Shown one piece after another: positions 30,038 through 44,540 of a DNA stretch of 64,000 nucleotides. The stretch spans positions 5,208,001 to 5,272,000 of the forward strand of contig NZ_AP022584.1 in the NCBI RefSeq assembly GCF_010731675.1, written 5' to 3'. How positions within the stretch are numbered: position 1 is the stretch's first letter; every line of letters begins with the position of its first letter. The translations under genes and the position numbers were made by a program. The notes beneath the pieces were generated by a model. It had not been told where the DNA came from, did no database searches, and saw only the letters and a program-made list of their open reading frames with translations. Source of the stretch: Mycobacterium marseillense (GTDB lineage Bacteria > Actinomycetota > Actinomycetes > Mycobacteriales > Mycobacteriaceae).

Positions 30038-31918
30038 GTGACTGATACGGACCTGTTCACGGCTGGCGAAAACACTGACGCCAATCAACTGTCTAAAGCC
30101 GTGACCACCGACACCCCCGACGCGAAGACGAACGCTTCGACCGGTGCCCTGTCCACCATGGTGCTGCCCGAACTACGCGCGCTGGCTAACCAGGTTGGCG
30201 TCAAAGGGACGTCGGGTATGCGTAAGAACGAACTGATCGCCGCGATCAAGGAAGTCAGGGGACAGGCCAACGGCGCTCCCGCCAACGGCACGAAGTCCGC
30301 TGAGGACAGCGGCAAGTCGGACATCAAAGACAACGACACCAAAGACAAGAACGACAGCGGCGCTGACGCACCGGCGGCCAAGGAAGGCCAGAACGGCGCG
30401 ACCACCGAGGCGCCCCGCCGCGAACGACGCGGCGCTTCCCGCGACGCGGGATCGGCCGGCCGCGGCAACGACGACGCCGAGGGCGAGCGCACCGGCGGCG
30501 GTCGAGACGGTGGCGCCACCGGCGAGACCGAGAGCCGCGAGCAAGGCAAGCAAGGCAAAGACAACCAGAAAGACAACCAGAACGAAGACCGCGGCCAGGG
30601 CGGCGGCAACGACGATCAACAGAACTCCGGCGGACAACAGAGCCGTGGCGGGTCGAACCAGCAGGACGACGACGGCGAGGGACGTGGGGGCCGGCGCGGA
30701 CGCCGCTTCCGTGACCGCCGGCGCCGCGGCGAGCGATCCGGCGACGGCGGCGATGCCGAACTGCGCGACGACGACGTCGTTCAGCCCGTGGCCGGCATTC
30801 TTGACGTCCTCGACAATTACGCCTTCGTGCGTACGTCCGGCTACCTGGCCGGCCCGCACGACGTGTACGTGTCCATGAACATGGTGCGCAAGAACGGCCT
30901 GCGCCGCGGCGACGCCGTCACCGGCGCGGTTCGCGTGCCCAAGGAAGGCGAACAGCCCAACCAGCGGCAGAAGTTCAACCCGTTGGTCCGCCTGGACAGC
31001 GTCAACGGCGGCTCGGTCGAGGACGCCAAGAAGCGGCCCGATTTCTCCAAGTTGACGCCGTTGTACCCCAACCAGCGACTTCGGCTGGAAACCACGCCTG
31101 ACCGCCTGACCACGCGGGTCATCGACCTGATCATGCCGATCGGCAAGGGCCAGCGTGCGCTGATCGTGTCGCCGCCCAAGGCGGGTAAGACGACGATCCT
31201 GCAGGACATCGCCAACGCGATCACCAAGAACAACCCGGAATGCCACCTCATGGTCGTGCTCGTCGACGAGCGGCCCGAGGAGGTCACCGATATGCAGCGT
31301 TCGGTCAAGGGCGAGGTCATCTCCTCGACCTTCGACCGGCCGCCATCGGACCACACCCAGGCAGCCGAGCTTGCCATCGAACGCGCCAAACGGCTCGTCG
31401 AGCAGGGCAAGGACGTCGTCGTGCTGCTGGACTCGATCACCCGCCTCGGGCGCGCCTACAACAACGCGTCGCCGGCATCGGGCCGCATCTTGTCCGGTGG
31501 TGTCGACTCCACCGCCCTGTACCCGCCCAAGCGGTTCCTGGGCGCCGCCCGCAACATCGAGGAAGGCGGATCGCTGACCATCATCGCCACCGCGATGGTC
31601 GAGACGGGATCCACCGGTGACACGGTCATCTTCGAAGAGTTCAAGGGCACCGGTAATGCCGAGCTCAAGCTGGACCGCAAGATCTCCGAGCGCCGGGTCT
31701 TCCCGGCGGTCGACGTGAACCCGTCCGGCACCCGTAAGGACGAACTGCTGCTGTCGCCGGACGAGTTCGGCATCGTGCACAAGCTGCGCCGCGTGCTGTC
31801 GGGCCTGGATTCCCACCAGGCCATCGACCTGCTGATGTCGCAGCTGCGCAAGACGAAGACCAACTACGAGTTCCTGGTCCAGGTGTCCAAGACGACGCCT
31901 GGGATGGACAACGACTAG
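30038..31918 (+). CDS. rho: transcription termination factor Rho
   Basis: A 626-residue hexameric RNA helicase/ATPase. It has an N-terminal Rho-N region (TMVLPELRALANQVG), then a large low-complexity insert (about residues 75-245, rich in Gly, Asn, Gln, Asp, Arg) ending in an Arg-rich block, the S1-like RNA-binding domain (GILDVLDNYAFVRTSGYLAG), Walker A PPKAGKTT near 378-385, and the Q- and R-loop region of the ATPase. The insert is characteristic of actinobacterial Rho. Rho Arg/Ser residues contacted by bicyclomycin lie in the normal ATPase core. Start GTG 30038 after AAGGAA. Confidence 0.97.
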   Translation: MTDTDLFTAGENTDANQLSKAVTTDTPDAKTNASTGALSTMVLPELRALANQVGVKGTSGMRKNELIAAIKEVRGQANGAPANGTKSAEDSGKSDIKDNDTKDKNDSGADAPAAKEGQNGATTEAPRRERRGASRDAGSAGRGNDDAEGERTGGGRDGGATGETESREQGKQGKDNQKDNQNEDRGQGGGNDDQQNSGGQQSRGGSNQQDDDGEGRGGRRGRRFRDRRRRGERSGDGGDAELRDDDVVQPVAGILDVLDNYAFVRTSGYLAGPHDVYVSMNMVRKNGLRRGDAVTGAVRVPKEGEQPNQRQKFNPLVRLDSVNGGSVEDAKKRPDFSKLTPLYPNQRLRLETTPDRLTTRVIDLIMPIGKGQRALIVSPPKAGKTTILQDIANAITKNNPECHLMVVLVDERPEEVTDMQRSVKGEVISSTFDRPPSDHTQAAELAIERAKRLVEQGKDVVVLLDSITRLGRAYNNASPASGRILSGGVDSTALYPPKRFLGAARNIEEGGSLTIIATAMVETGSTGDTVIFEEFKGTGNAELKLDRKISERRVFPAVDVNPSGTRKDELLLSPDEFGIVHKLRRVLSGLDSHQAIDLLMSQLRKTKTNYEFLVQVSKTTPGMDND

Positions 31919-31971
31919 CCCGTTCGGAAAGACCCGAGGGTACCCGGGAATGCACGGGCGCGGCTCTCTGT

Positions 31972-32001
31972 TTGGGATGATGGTGGTTGACCTGGCATAA
32001 T
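31972..32001 (+). promoter_or_regulatory. candidate rpmE promoter
   Basis: TTGGGA (31972-31977) and CATAAT (31996-32001) are 18 bp apart, about 100 bp before rpmE, giving rpmE a promoter separate from rho. Confidence 0.35.
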
Positions 32002-32100
32002 CGGGGCTCGATTATCCGCCAACCGCCTGAGGTTCGCAGTGCACGCCCTACCGTCTGATGCGTGGACGGGGGCGGGCGACAAACGATCGAAGAGGACACC

Positions 32101-32331
32101 ATGAAAGTTGACATTCACCCCGCTTACGCGGAGACCACGGTGCTCTGCGGGTGCGGCAACACCTTCCAGACACGCAGCACCAAAGAGGGCGGTCACATCA
32201 CCGTCGAGGTCTGCTCGCAATGCCACCCCTTCTACACCGGCAAGCAGAAGATCCTGGACAGCGGTGGCCGGGTCGCCCGCTTCGAGAAGCGCTACGGAAA
32301 GCGCAGCGCCGGAGCTGCTGCCGACAAATAG
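32101..32331 (+). CDS. rpmE: 50S ribosomal protein L31, zinc-binding form
   Basis: A 76-residue ribosomal protein with four zinc-ligand cysteines (Cys16, Cys18, Cys38, Cys41), so it is the C+ form; bacteria often keep a C- paralogue for zinc limitation elsewhere. The characteristic [10 protein letters not shown] is present. The ATG at 32101 follows GAGGACACC, and the frame extends upstream without homology. Confidence 0.96.
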   Translation: MKVDIHPAYAETTVLCGCGNTFQTRSTKEGGHITVEVCSQCHPFYTGKQKILDSGGRVARFEKRYGKRSAGAAADK

Positions 32332-32338
32332 CTCGGTT

Positions 32339-32384
32339 ACCGACGCCCGAACTGTGCGTGCAATCGCACAGGCCGGGCGTCGGT
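32339..32384 (+). terminator. two-tier hairpin between rpmE and prfA
   Basis: ACCGACGCCCG (32339-32349) pairs perfectly with CGGGCGTCGGT (32374-32384), and inside it CTGTGCG (32352-32358) pairs with CGCACAG (32365-32371). This is an 11-bp plus 7-bp stem starting 7 nt after the rpmE stop. No run of T follows, only TTGCGTTTGCGG, so it may be a weak terminator or a processing/stability element that lowers downstream transcription. Confidence 0.6.
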
Positions 32385-32429
32385 TTGCGTTTGCGGTACT
32401 GACAGGCGAAAAGGGGCAGGAGGTGTGGC

Positions 32430-33503
32430 ATGACGAAGCCGGTACAGACCATTGACGTGCTGCTGGCCGAGCACGCCGACCTCGAGCAACGGCTGGCCGA
32501 CCCCGAACTGCACAGCAACCCCGACGAGGCCCGCAAGGCCGGACGCCGGTTCGCCCGGCTGGCCCCGATCGTCGGCGCCTACCGCAAGCTGACGGCCGCG
32601 CGCGAGGACCTCGAGGCCGCGCGCGAGCTGGCCGCCGACGACGATTCTTTCGCCGCCGAGGCGGCCGACCTGGAATCCCGCGTGGCCGAGTTGGACACTC
32701 AGCTCACCGACATGCTGGCCCCGCGCGACCCGCATGACGCCGACGACATCGTGCTCGAGGTCAAATCCGGTGAGGGCGGGGAAGAGTCGGCGCTGTTCGC
32801 CGCCGACCTGGCACGGATGTACATCCGCTACGCCGAGCGGCACGGCTGGAATGTCACCGTGCTCGACGAAACCACTTCGGACCTCGGCGGGTACAAGGAC
32901 GCGACGTTGTCCATCGCCAGCAAGGGCGATTCGGCCGACGGTGTCTGGTCGCGGATGAAGTTCGAGGGCGGGGTGCACCGGGTGCAGCGCGTCCCGGTGA
33001 CGGAATCCCAAGGCCGCGTTCATACTTCGGCGGCGGGTGTGCTCGTGTATCCCGAGCCCGAGGAAATCGGAGAGGTGCAGATCGACGAGTCGGATCTGCG
33101 CGTCGATGTCTACCGCTCCTCGGGGAAGGGTGGCCAGGGCGTCAACACCACCGATTCCGCGGTGCGGATCACGCATTTGCCCACCGGCATCGTGGTCACC
33201 TGTCAGAACGAGCGGTCGCAGCTACAGAACAAGGCGCGGGCGCTGCAGGTGCTGGCGGCGCGCCTGCAGTCGTTGGCCGAAGAGCAGGCGCTGGCGGATG
33301 CGTCGGCGGACCGGGCCAGCCAGATCCGCACGGTGGACCGCAGCGAGCGCATCCGCACCTACAACTTCCCGGAGAACCGGATCGCCGACCACCGCATCAA
33401 CTTCAAGTCGCACAATCTCGACCAAGTGCTCGACGGCGACTTGGACGCCTTGTTCGATGCCCTGGCCGCGGCCGACAAGCAAAGCCGGCTGCAACAGGCA
33501 TGA
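32430..33503 (+). CDS. prfA: peptide chain release factor 1
   Basis: A 357-residue class I release factor for UAA and UAG stop codons. The GGQ motif lies in [15 protein letters not shown] (near residues 234-236), and the stop-codon recognition region is in domain 2. The length is normal. The ATG follows AGGAGGTG at good spacing. PrmC, encoded next, methylates the GGQ glutamine. Confidence 0.97.
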   Translation: MTKPVQTIDVLLAEHADLEQRLADPELHSNPDEARKAGRRFARLAPIVGAYRKLTAAREDLEAARELAADDDSFAAEAADLESRVAELDTQLTDMLAPRDPHDADDIVLEVKSGEGGEESALFAADLARMYIRYAERHGWNVTVLDETTSDLGGYKDATLSIASKGDSADGVWSRMKFEGGVHRVQRVPVTESQGRVHTSAAGVLVYPEPEEIGEVQIDESDLRVDVYRSSGKGGQGVNTTDSAVRITHLPTGIVVTCQNERSQLQNKARALQVLAARLQSLAEEQALADASADRASQIRTVDRSERIRTYNFPENRIADHRINFKSHNLDQVLDGDLDALFDALAAADKQSRLQQA

Positions 33504-33531
33504 CGTCGCGGCGACGATGCAGAGTGAAGCG

Positions 33532-34425
33532 ATGAGGAGCGGGACAATCGAGCTCAGTCTGCGGCGCGCGATCGACGATGCGACGGCCACCCTCGCCGAA
33601 GCCGGAATCGATTCCGCGCGTTGGGATGCCGAGGAGCTGGCCGCGCATGTGGCGGGCGTCGACCGTGGCCGCCTGGCCTTGCTCGACTCACCCGGCGAGG
33701 ACTTTCTCGGACGGTACCGCGACGCCGTGGCCGTCCGTTCGCGACGTGTGCCGCTGCAACATCTGCTGGGGACGGCGGCGTTCGGTCCGGTGCTGCTGCG
33801 CGTGGGCCCCGGCGTGTTCACGCCGCGGCCCGAAACCGAGGCGATGATCGAATGGGCCGGCGCGCAACAACTTCCGCCGCGGCCGGTGATCGTCGACCTG
33901 TGCACCGGCTCCGGCGCCTTGGCGGTGGCGCTGGCCCACCAGCGGGCCGAACGGGGTCAGGAGGCACGAATCGTCGCGCTCGACAATTCCGATGCCGCCC
34001 TGGAGTACGCGCGCCGCAATGCCGAGGGCACGGCGATCGAGATCGTGCGGGCCGACGTCACCGAACCCGGCCTGCTTCCCGAGCTGGACGGATGGGTCGA
34101 CTTGGTCGTGGCCAACCCGCCCTATGTTCCCGACGGTGCGGTACTGGATCCTGAAGTCGCCCAGCATGATCCCCACCAGGCGGTGTTCGGCGGTCCGGAC
34201 GGCATGGCGGTGATCGTTCCGATAGTGCGCCTCGCCGGCCGTTGGCTGCGTCCCGGAGGGCTGATCGGCATCGAGCATGACGACACCACCTCACGCGAAA
34301 CGGTGGAATTGTTCAATCGCACGGGACTTTTCGAGGACGTCCGGGCGCGGCAGGACCTGACCGGCCGGCCGCGGTTCGTGACGGCGCGGAGGAAGGGCAG
34401 CGACGAGGGGGAGTGGCGCCCATGA
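33532..34425 (+). CDS. prmC: release-factor glutamine methyltransferase
   Basis: A SAM-dependent methyltransferase (about 297 residues) that methylates the GGQ glutamine of release factors. The SAM site is VDLCTGSGALAVALA and the catalytic NPPY motif is in VVANPPYVPDG. The ATG at 33532 has a GTGAAG ahead; an in-frame ATG at 33517 is an alternative. The gene starts 28 bp after prfA and overlaps the next gene by ATGA. Confidence 0.94.
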   Translation: MRSGTIELSLRRAIDDATATLAEAGIDSARWDAEELAAHVAGVDRGRLALLDSPGEDFLGRYRDAVAVRSRRVPLQHLLGTAAFGPVLLRVGPGVFTPRPETEAMIEWAGAQQLPPRPVIVDLCTGSGALAVALAHQRAERGQEARIVALDNSDAALEYARRNAEGTAIEIVRADVTEPGLLPELDGWVDLVVANPPYVPDGAVLDPEVAQHDPHQAVFGGPDGMAVIVPIVRLAGRWLRPGGLIGIEHDDTTSRETVELFNRTGLFEDVRARQDLTGRPRFVTARRKGSDEGEWRP

Positions 34426-35081
34426 CCGACGTCTTTGACTGCGCCGATCCCGACCAGCGCGCGCTCGGAATCGCCGCGGCGGCAGGGGCTCTCAAGGGAG
34501 GGCGCCTCGTGGTCATGCCGACCGACACCGTGTACGGCATCGGTGCCGACGCGTTCAACAGCGCCGCGGTCTCGGCGCTGCTCTCGGCAAAGGGGCGGGG
34601 CCGTGACATGCCGGTGGGCGTGCTGGTCGGGTCCTGGCACACCATCGAGGGACTCGTCTACACCATGCCGACGGGCGCCCGCGATCTGATCCGCGCGTTC
34701 TGGCCCGGCGCGCTCAGCCTGGTGGTGACGCAGGCGCCGTCGTTGCAGTGGGACCTCGGCGATGCCCGCGGCACGGTGATGCTGCGGATGCCGCTGCACC
34801 CAATCGCGATCGAGCTGCTGCGTGAGGTGGGCCCGCTGGCGGTCTCGAGCGCCAATATCTCCGGCCGAGCGGCCGCCGTGGACGCCGGCGAGGCGCGCGA
34901 TCAGCTCGGCGATCTCGTCGACGTCTACCTGGAAGCGGGTCCGTCCGAGCAGGGTGCCGCCTCCACGATCGTGGACCTCACCGGTGCCGCGCCACGCATC
35001 CTGCGGCAGGGCCCGGTGAGTGCGGAGCGCATCGCCGAAGTGCTCGGTATCGATCCTGAGAGCCTGACCGCGCAGGCCTGA
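34422..35081 (+). CDS. Sua5/YrdC/TsaC-family L-threonylcarbamoyladenylate synthase
   Basis: A 219-residue YciO/YrdC-fold protein that makes threonylcarbamoyl-AMP for the t6A37 modification of ANN-decoding tRNAs. It has MPTDTVYGIGADAFN, the SAKGRGRDMPVGVLV substrate region, ISSANISG-type (VSSANISGR) and STIVDLTG. The ATG at 34422 gives an ATGA overlap with prmC, which fixes the start. Confidence 0.94.
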   Translation: MTDVFDCADPDQRALGIAAAAGALKGGRLVVMPTDTVYGIGADAFNSAAVSALLSAKGRGRDMPVGVLVGSWHTIEGLVYTMPTGARDLIRAFWPGALSLVVTQAPSLQWDLGDARGTVMLRMPLHPIAIELLREVGPLAVSSANISGRAAAVDAGEARDQLGDLVDVYLEAGPSEQGAASTIVDLTGAAPRILRQGPVSAERIAEVLGIDPESLTAQA

Positions 35082-35107
35082 CTGGAGCGGTTGTCGAGCT
35101 CCCAGGT

Positions 35108-36319
35108 TTGTGCACTACGGTCTCGTTGGTGTCCAGCGACGTGACCAACCTTGCCGGTGGTTTACTCGCCCTTTCCGATCGCGGCGCCGGTGTTCCGCTC
35201 CGCGAGCTGGCCCTGGTGGGATTGACCGCCGCGATCATCACCTATTTCGCCACCGGACCGGTACGCGTGTTGGCGACCCGGCTGGGTGCGGTCGCCTATC
35301 CGCGGGAGCGCGACGTCCACGTGACGCCGACCCCGCGCATGGGCGGGCTGGCGATGTTCCTCGGCGTCATCACCGCCGTGTTTTTGGCCTCCCAGCTTCC
35401 GGCGCTCACGCGTGGCTTCGTCTACTCCACCGGCATGCCCGCGGTCCTGGTGGCCGGCGCGGTCATCATGGGGATCGGACTGATCGATGACCGGTGGGGC
35501 CTGGATGCCCTGACCAAGTTCGCCGGCCAGATCACCGCGGCCAGCGTGCTGGTCACCATGGGCGTGGCCTGGAGCGTGCTGTACATCCCCATGGGCGGCG
35601 TCGGCACCATCGTGCTCGACCAGGCGTCGTCGATCCTGCTGACCCTGGCGCTGACGGTGTCGGTGGTCAACGCGATGAACTTCGTCGACGGGCTCGACGG
35701 TCTGGCCGCCGGGCTGGGCCTCATCACCGCGTTGGCGATCTGCATGTTCTCGGTCGGGCTGCTCCGCGACCACGGCGGCGACGTCCTCTTCTATCCGCCG
35801 GCGGTGATCTCGGTGGTGCTCGCCGGGGCGTGCCTGGGCTTTCTGCCGCACAACTTTCATCGCGCCAAGATCTTCATGGGCGACTCCGGCTCGATGCTGA
35901 TCGGCCTGATGCTCGCGGCCGCCTCCACCACGGCGGCCGGCCCGGTGTCCCAGAACGCCTACGGCGCCCGTGACGTGTTTGCCCTGCTGTCTCCCTTCCT
36001 GCTGGTGGCCGCGGTGATCTTCGTGCCGATGCTCGACTTGCTGCTGGCGATCGTGCGTCGCACCCGCGCGGGACGCAGCGCGTTCAGCCCCGACAAGATG
36101 CACCTGCATCACCGGTTGCTGCAGATCGGCCATTCCCACCGCCGCGTGGTCCTGCTGATCTATGTATGGGTCGGCATCGTCGCGTTCGGCGCGGCGAGCA
36201 CGATCTTTTTCCGTCCGCGCGACACCGCCGCGGTCATGCTGGGCGCCATCGTGGTCGCCGGCGTCGCGACGGCGATCCCGCTTTTGCGCCGGGGCGGCGA
36301 CTACTACGACGAGGAGTAG
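35108..36319 (+). CDS. wecA: undecaprenyl-phosphate GlcNAc-1-phosphate transferase WecA
   Basis: A 403-residue polytopic enzyme starting the arabinogalactan linker: it transfers GlcNAc-1-P from UDP-GlcNAc to polyprenyl phosphate at the membrane. About 11 hydrophobic helices are visible, with the Mg-binding NFVDGLDGLA and the nucleotide-site MGDSGSMLIGL and LHHRLLQ loop typical of the family. The start is uncertain: TTG at 35108 gives a length close to that of the known M. tuberculosis WecA, while GTG at 35129 begins MSSDV. Both have weak ribosome binding sites. Confidence 0.93.
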   Translation: MCTTVSLVSSDVTNLAGGLLALSDRGAGVPLRELALVGLTAAIITYFATGPVRVLATRLGAVAYPRERDVHVTPTPRMGGLAMFLGVITAVFLASQLPALTRGFVYSTGMPAVLVAGAVIMGIGLIDDRWGLDALTKFAGQITAASVLVTMGVAWSVLYIPMGGVGTIVLDQASSILLTLALTVSVVNAMNFVDGLDGLAAGLGLITALAICMFSVGLLRDHGGDVLFYPPAVISVVLAGACLGFLPHNFHRAKIFMGDSGSMLIGLMLAAASTTAAGPVSQNAYGARDVFALLSPFLLVAAVIFVPMLDLLLAIVRRTRAGRSAFSPDKMHLHHRLLQIGHSHRRVVLLIYVWVGIVAFGAASTIFFRPRDTAAVMLGAIVVAGVATAIPLLRRGGDYYDEE

Positions 36320-36535
36320 TAGTAGGGCCCCGTTGTGTGGTACGGTCCAGGTAGAACCCCAAAAAGCCGCACAGGCGACCGGCCCCTCGGAAGCACATCC
36401 GATCGGGCTGGTTCAAGACCGGCCTCGGGAGATACCCCTTGGGTGATTCAACTGTGACGTGCGATACGCTCGGCGGGCCACCGATCAGTCGGTCGGGGGG
36501 TTCCCGTTTCACCAACCTGGGATTGAGGTGCTGCA
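36320..36535 (+). promoter_or_regulatory. leader region of the ATP synthase operon
   Basis: A 216-bp non-coding gap before the atp operon. Candidate -10 elements are TGGTACGGT (extended, 36338-36346) and TACGCT (36465-36470), the latter with a weak -35. No strong terminator is visible after wecA. Confidence 0.3.
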
Positions 36536-37030
36536 GTGACGACACCAGCGCAGGACGCGCCGTTGGTGTTTCCCTCTGTTGCTTTCCGTCCGGTTCGGCT
36601 CTTCGCGATCAGCATTGGCATCACCGCGGTAGCGGTGCTCGCCGCCGGACTGTCCGGCCACCTGATGGTCGGCGTCTTCTTCGGGATCGGGCTGCTGCTG
36701 GGTTTGCTCAATGCGGTACTGGTGCGTCGCTCCGTTGAGTCGATCACCGCGAAAGACCACCCGCTGAAAAGGTCGATGGCGGTCAACTCGGCGTCCCGGC
36801 TGGCCATCATCACCGTCGTCGGGCTGATCATCGCCTACGTGTTCCGGCCCGCCGGCCTGGGCGTGGTGTTCGGATTGGCGCTTTTCCAGATCCTTTTGGT
36901 GGCATCGACAGCGCTGCCGGTATGGAAGAAGCTGCGCGCCGGCGACTGGGCGGAATCCGCGGACGGTGCCGGAGGCGGCGTCAACGCAGGATCGGAAGGT
37001 ACGGAAGGAAGGAACACCACCGATGCCTGA
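36536..37030 (+). CDS. AtpI-like membrane protein (Rv1303-like)
   Basis: A 164-residue protein with four hydrophobic segments ([68 protein letters not shown]), the first gene of the ATP synthase operon. It occupies the place of atpI in other bacteria, where it helps c-ring assembly or Mg2+ uptake. Its 3' end overlaps atpB by 8 bp. Start GTG 36536. Confidence 0.88.
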   Translation: MTTPAQDAPLVFPSVAFRPVRLFAISIGITAVAVLAAGLSGHLMVGVFFGIGLLLGLLNAVLVRRSVESITAKDHPLKRSMAVNSASRLAIITVVGLIIAYVFRPAGLGVVFGLALFQILLVASTALPVWKKLRAGDWAESADGAGGGVNAGSEGTEGRNTTDA

Positions 37031-37781
37031 GACGACGTTCCTGGCCGAGGCCGCGATCGAGGTTGGTGACCACAACCATGCCACCTGGCTCGGCATGACC
37101 GTCAACACCGACACCATCATGTCGACGGGAATCGCCGCGCTGGTCGTGCTCGCGCTCGCCTTCTTCCTGCGGGCGAAGATCACCTCGACGGGTGTCCCGA
37201 GCGGCGTTCAGTTGTTCTGGGAGGCCATCACGGTCCAGATGCGCGACCAGATCGAGAGCGCCGTCGGCATGCGGATCGCGCCGTTCGTGCTGCCGCTGGC
37301 CGTCACCATCTTCGTGTTCATCCTGATCTCCAACTGGCTGTCGGTGCTCCCGCTGCAATACACCGACTCCTCGGGGCACACCACCGAGCTGCTGAAGTCG
37401 GCGGCGGCAGACATCAATTACGTGCTGGCGCTAGCCCTTTTCGTCTTCGTCTGCTACCACGTGGCCGGCATCTGGCGTCGCGGCGTCGTCGGACACCCGC
37501 TCGCCGTGCTCAAAGGCCACGTGGCGTTCCTGGCGCCGATCAACGTCGTCGAGGAGCTGGCCAAGCCAATCTCCTTGTCACTCCGACTTTTCGGCAACAT
37601 CTTCGCCGGTGGCATCCTGGTCGCGCTGATCGCGTTGTTCCCGCCGTACATCATGTGGGCGCCCAACGCGATCTGGAAAGCCTTCGACCTGTTCGTCGGC
37701 GCGATCCAGGCCTTCATCTTCTCGATTCTGACCATCTTGTACTTCAGTCAGGCGATGGAGATCGAGGATCACCATGACTAA
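37023..37781 (+). CDS. atpB: ATP synthase subunit a
   Basis: A 252-residue Fo subunit a with about five or six membrane helices. The essential Arg lies in the [14 protein letters not shown] motif, providing the proton half-channels facing the c-ring. The ATG at 37023 overlaps the end of the AtpI-like gene. The product is part of the membrane-embedded motor. Confidence 0.97.
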   Translation: MPETTFLAEAAIEVGDHNHATWLGMTVNTDTIMSTGIAALVVLALAFFLRAKITSTGVPSGVQLFWEAITVQMRDQIESAVGMRIAPFVLPLAVTIFVFILISNWLSVLPLQYTDSSGHTTELLKSAAADINYVLALALFVFVCYHVAGIWRRGVVGHPLAVLKGHVAFLAPINVVEELAKPISLSLRLFGNIFAGGILVALIALFPPYIMWAPNAIWKAFDLFVGAIQAFIFSILTILYFSQAMEIEDHHD

Positions 37782-38114
<333 letters not shown>

Positions 38115-38123
38115 TTCGCTGTG

Positions 38124-38657
38124 ATGGGTGACGCGAGCCTGAGCGTTCTGGCGTCCAGCCAGGTGGTGGCAGAGGGAGGCAACAACTTCCTCGTTCCCAA
38201 CGGCACCTTCTTCTTCGTGCTGGCCATCTTCCTGATCGTGCTGGCCGTCATCGGCACGTTCGTCGTGCCGCCGGTCATGAAGGTGTTGCGCGAGCGCGAC
38301 GCGATGGTCGCCAAGACGGCCGCCGACACCAAGAAGGCGGCCGAGCAGTTCGAAGCCGCCCAGGCCGATTACGAAGAAGCCATGACCGAAGCCCGAGTGC
38401 AGGCGTCGTCGTTGCGCGACAACGCCCGCGCCGAGGGCCGTAAGGTCGTGGAAGACGCGCGGGCCCGGGCCGAGCAAGAGGTGATGTCGACGTTGCAGCT
38501 GGCCGCCCAGCAACTGAAGCGGGAAAGGGACGCCGTGGAACTGGATTTGCGTGCCAACGTGGCGTCCATGTCGGCGACGTTGGCCAGTCGGATCCTCGGC
38601 GTCGACGTTGCCCCCGCTGCAGCGACCACATCCGCAACCAAGACATCCGGACGGTAA
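38124..38657 (+). CDS. atpF: ATP synthase subunit b
   Basis: A 177-residue peripheral-stalk protein: one N-terminal membrane helix ([22 protein letters not shown]) and a long charged alpha-helix. Start at ATG 38124; a GTG at 38121 precedes it directly. It sits 9 bp after atpE. In mycobacteria it pairs with the b-delta fusion encoded next. Confidence 0.96.
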   Translation: MGDASLSVLASSQVVAEGGNNFLVPNGTFFFVLAIFLIVLAVIGTFVVPPVMKVLRERDAMVAKTAADTKKAAEQFEAAQADYEEAMTEARVQASSLRDNARAEGRKVVEDARARAEQEVMSTLQLAAQQLKRERDAVELDLRANVASMSATLASRILGVDVAPAAATTSATKTSGR

Positions 38658-38663
38658 TTACGT

Positions 38664-40004
38664 ATGTCGACTTTTATCGGCCAGTTGGTGGGCTTTGCGG
38701 CCATCGTGTTCCTGGTGGTGCGCTATGTCGTGCCGCCGGTGCGTCGGTTGATGGCCGCGCGGCAAGCCGCGGTGCGCCAACAATTGAAGGACGCGGCCGC
38801 GGCGAGCGATCGGTTGACCGAGTCGACCACCGCGCACAGCAAGGCCGTGGAGGACGCCAAGGCGGAGTCGAAACGCGTTGTCGAAGAGGCGGAGTCGGAC
38901 TCCAAGCGCATCGCCGAGCAGTTGGGGGCTCAGGCCGGCGTGGAGGCGGAACGCATCAGGTCGCAGGGCGGTCGCCAGGTCGACCTGCTGCGTACCCAGT
39001 TGACCCGTCAGCTGCGTCTGGAACTCGGTCACGAAGCGGTGCGCCAGGCCGGCGAGTTGGTGCGTAACTTCGTCGCCGACTCCGCGCAGCAATCGGCCAC
39101 GGTGGATCGATTCCTCGATGATCTCGACGCGATGGCGCCCGTAGGCGCCGACGTCCAATATCCGCTGATGACCGAGATGCGCTCGTCGAGCCGCGTCGCG
39201 CTGACCAAGCTGGCGGAGCGATTCAGCACTATCGCCAAAGACCTTGACAACAAGGCACTTTCCACCCTATCCGGGGAACTGGTCGCGGTGGCCCAGGTGC
39301 TGGATCGCGAAATCGTCGTCACGCGGTATCTGACCCAGCCCGCCGAGGACGGGTCACCTCGGGCCCGGTTGATCGAGCGGTTGTTCACCGGCAAGGTCGG
39401 TGACCCCACCCTTGACGTGCTGCGCTCAGCCGCCTCGGAGCGGTGGTCGGCCAACTCCGACCTCATCTCCGCCCTCGAGCACGTGTCGCGGCAGGCGTTG
39501 CTCGAGGTTGCCGAGCGCGAGGACAAGGTCGACGAGATCGAAGAGCAGCTGTTCCGATTCTCGCGCATTCTGGACGCGCAACCGCGTCTGGCCATCTTGT
39601 TGGGCGACTACGCCGTTCCGGTAGAAGGGCGAGTTGGGCTGCTGCGCAAGGTGCTCGACAGCGCGAACACCCGGGTCAACCCGATCTTGGCCGCCCTGCT
39701 GACCCAGACGATCGAGTTGCTCAGGGGCCGGCCGGCCGAGGAGGCCATTCAGTTCCTGGCGAAGGTTGCGGTGGCGCGCCGCGGCGAAGTCGTCGCGCAC
39801 GTCAGTGCGGCAGCCGACCTGAGCGACGCCCAGCGCACCCGCCTCACCGAGGTGCTCAGCCGCATCTACGGTCACCCGGTCGCGGTCCAGTTGCAGATCG
39901 ACAGCGAACTGCTGGGCGGCCTGCTCATCGCCGTGGCCGACGAAGTGATCGACGGGTCACTCGCGTCCCGTCTGACTGCGGCCGAGGCGCAGTTGCCCGA
40001 CTGA
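38664..40004 (+). CDS. atpH: ATP synthase b'-delta fusion subunit
   Basis: A 446-residue fusion of a b-type stalk (N-terminal membrane helix, then charged helix to about 170) with the delta subunit (C-terminal half, with [18 protein letters not shown]). This fusion is a hallmark of mycobacterial ATP synthase and forms the second part of the peripheral stalk, joining Fo to the top of F1. Confidence 0.96.
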   Translation: MSTFIGQLVGFAAIVFLVVRYVVPPVRRLMAARQAAVRQQLKDAAAASDRLTESTTAHSKAVEDAKAESKRVVEEAESDSKRIAEQLGAQAGVEAERIRSQGGRQVDLLRTQLTRQLRLELGHEAVRQAGELVRNFVADSAQQSATVDRFLDDLDAMAPVGADVQYPLMTEMRSSSRVALTKLAERFSTIAKDLDNKALSTLSGELVAVAQVLDREIVVTRYLTQPAEDGSPRARLIERLFTGKVGDPTLDVLRSAASERWSANSDLISALEHVSRQALLEVAEREDKVDEIEEQLFRFSRILDAQPRLAILLGDYAVPVEGRVGLLRKVLDSANTRVNPILAALLTQTIELLRGRPAEEAIQFLAKVAVARRGEVVAHVSAAADLSDAQRTRLTEVLSRIYGHPVAVQLQIDSELLGGLLIAVADEVIDGSLASRLTAAEAQLPD

Positions 40005-40074
40005 CCACCCCAGACCAACCACAACCCCATTCCGACGCACGCGTTACGAAGATCAAGTAGGAAGACGAAAAGCC

Positions 40075-41730
<1,656 letters not shown>

Positions 41731-41736
41731 CAACCT

Positions 41737-44129
<2,393 letters not shown>

Positions 44130-44168
44130 TTCGCAGCTGGATCGGAACGGATCGAAAGGTGGTGTGGA

Positions 44169-44534
44169 GTGGCCGAATTGAACGTCGAGATAGTCGCCGT
44201 CGACCGAAGGATCTGGTCGGGTGAGGCGACGTTCCTCTTCACCCGCACCACCGTCGGTGAGATCGGCATCATGCCGCGGCACATCCCGCTGGTGGCGCAG
44301 TTGGTCGACGACGCAATGGTGCGCGTCGAACGAGAAGGCGAAGACGATCTGCGGGTCGCGGTGGACGGCGGATTCTTGTCCGTCACCGAGGAATCAGTGA
44401 CAATCCTCGCCGAATCCGCCGAGTTCGAGTCGGAGATCGACGAGAGCGCCGCCAAAGAGGATTCTGAGTCTGACGATCCGCGCATCGCCGCCAGGGGGCG
44501 TGCGAGATTGCGCGCCGTCGGCGCGATCGACTAA
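44169..44534 (+). CDS. atpC: ATP synthase subunit epsilon
   Basis: A 121-residue subunit with an N-terminal beta sandwich ([36 protein letters not shown]) and a short C-terminal helical part, as in mycobacteria. It couples gamma and the c-ring. Start GTG 44169 with RBS AAAGGTGG. Confidence 0.95.
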   Translation: MAELNVEIVAVDRRIWSGEATFLFTRTTVGEIGIMPRHIPLVAQLVDDAMVRVEREGEDDLRVAVDGGFLSVTEESVTILAESAEFESEIDESAAKEDSESDDPRIAARGRARLRAVGAID

Positions 44535-44540
44535 TCGCCG

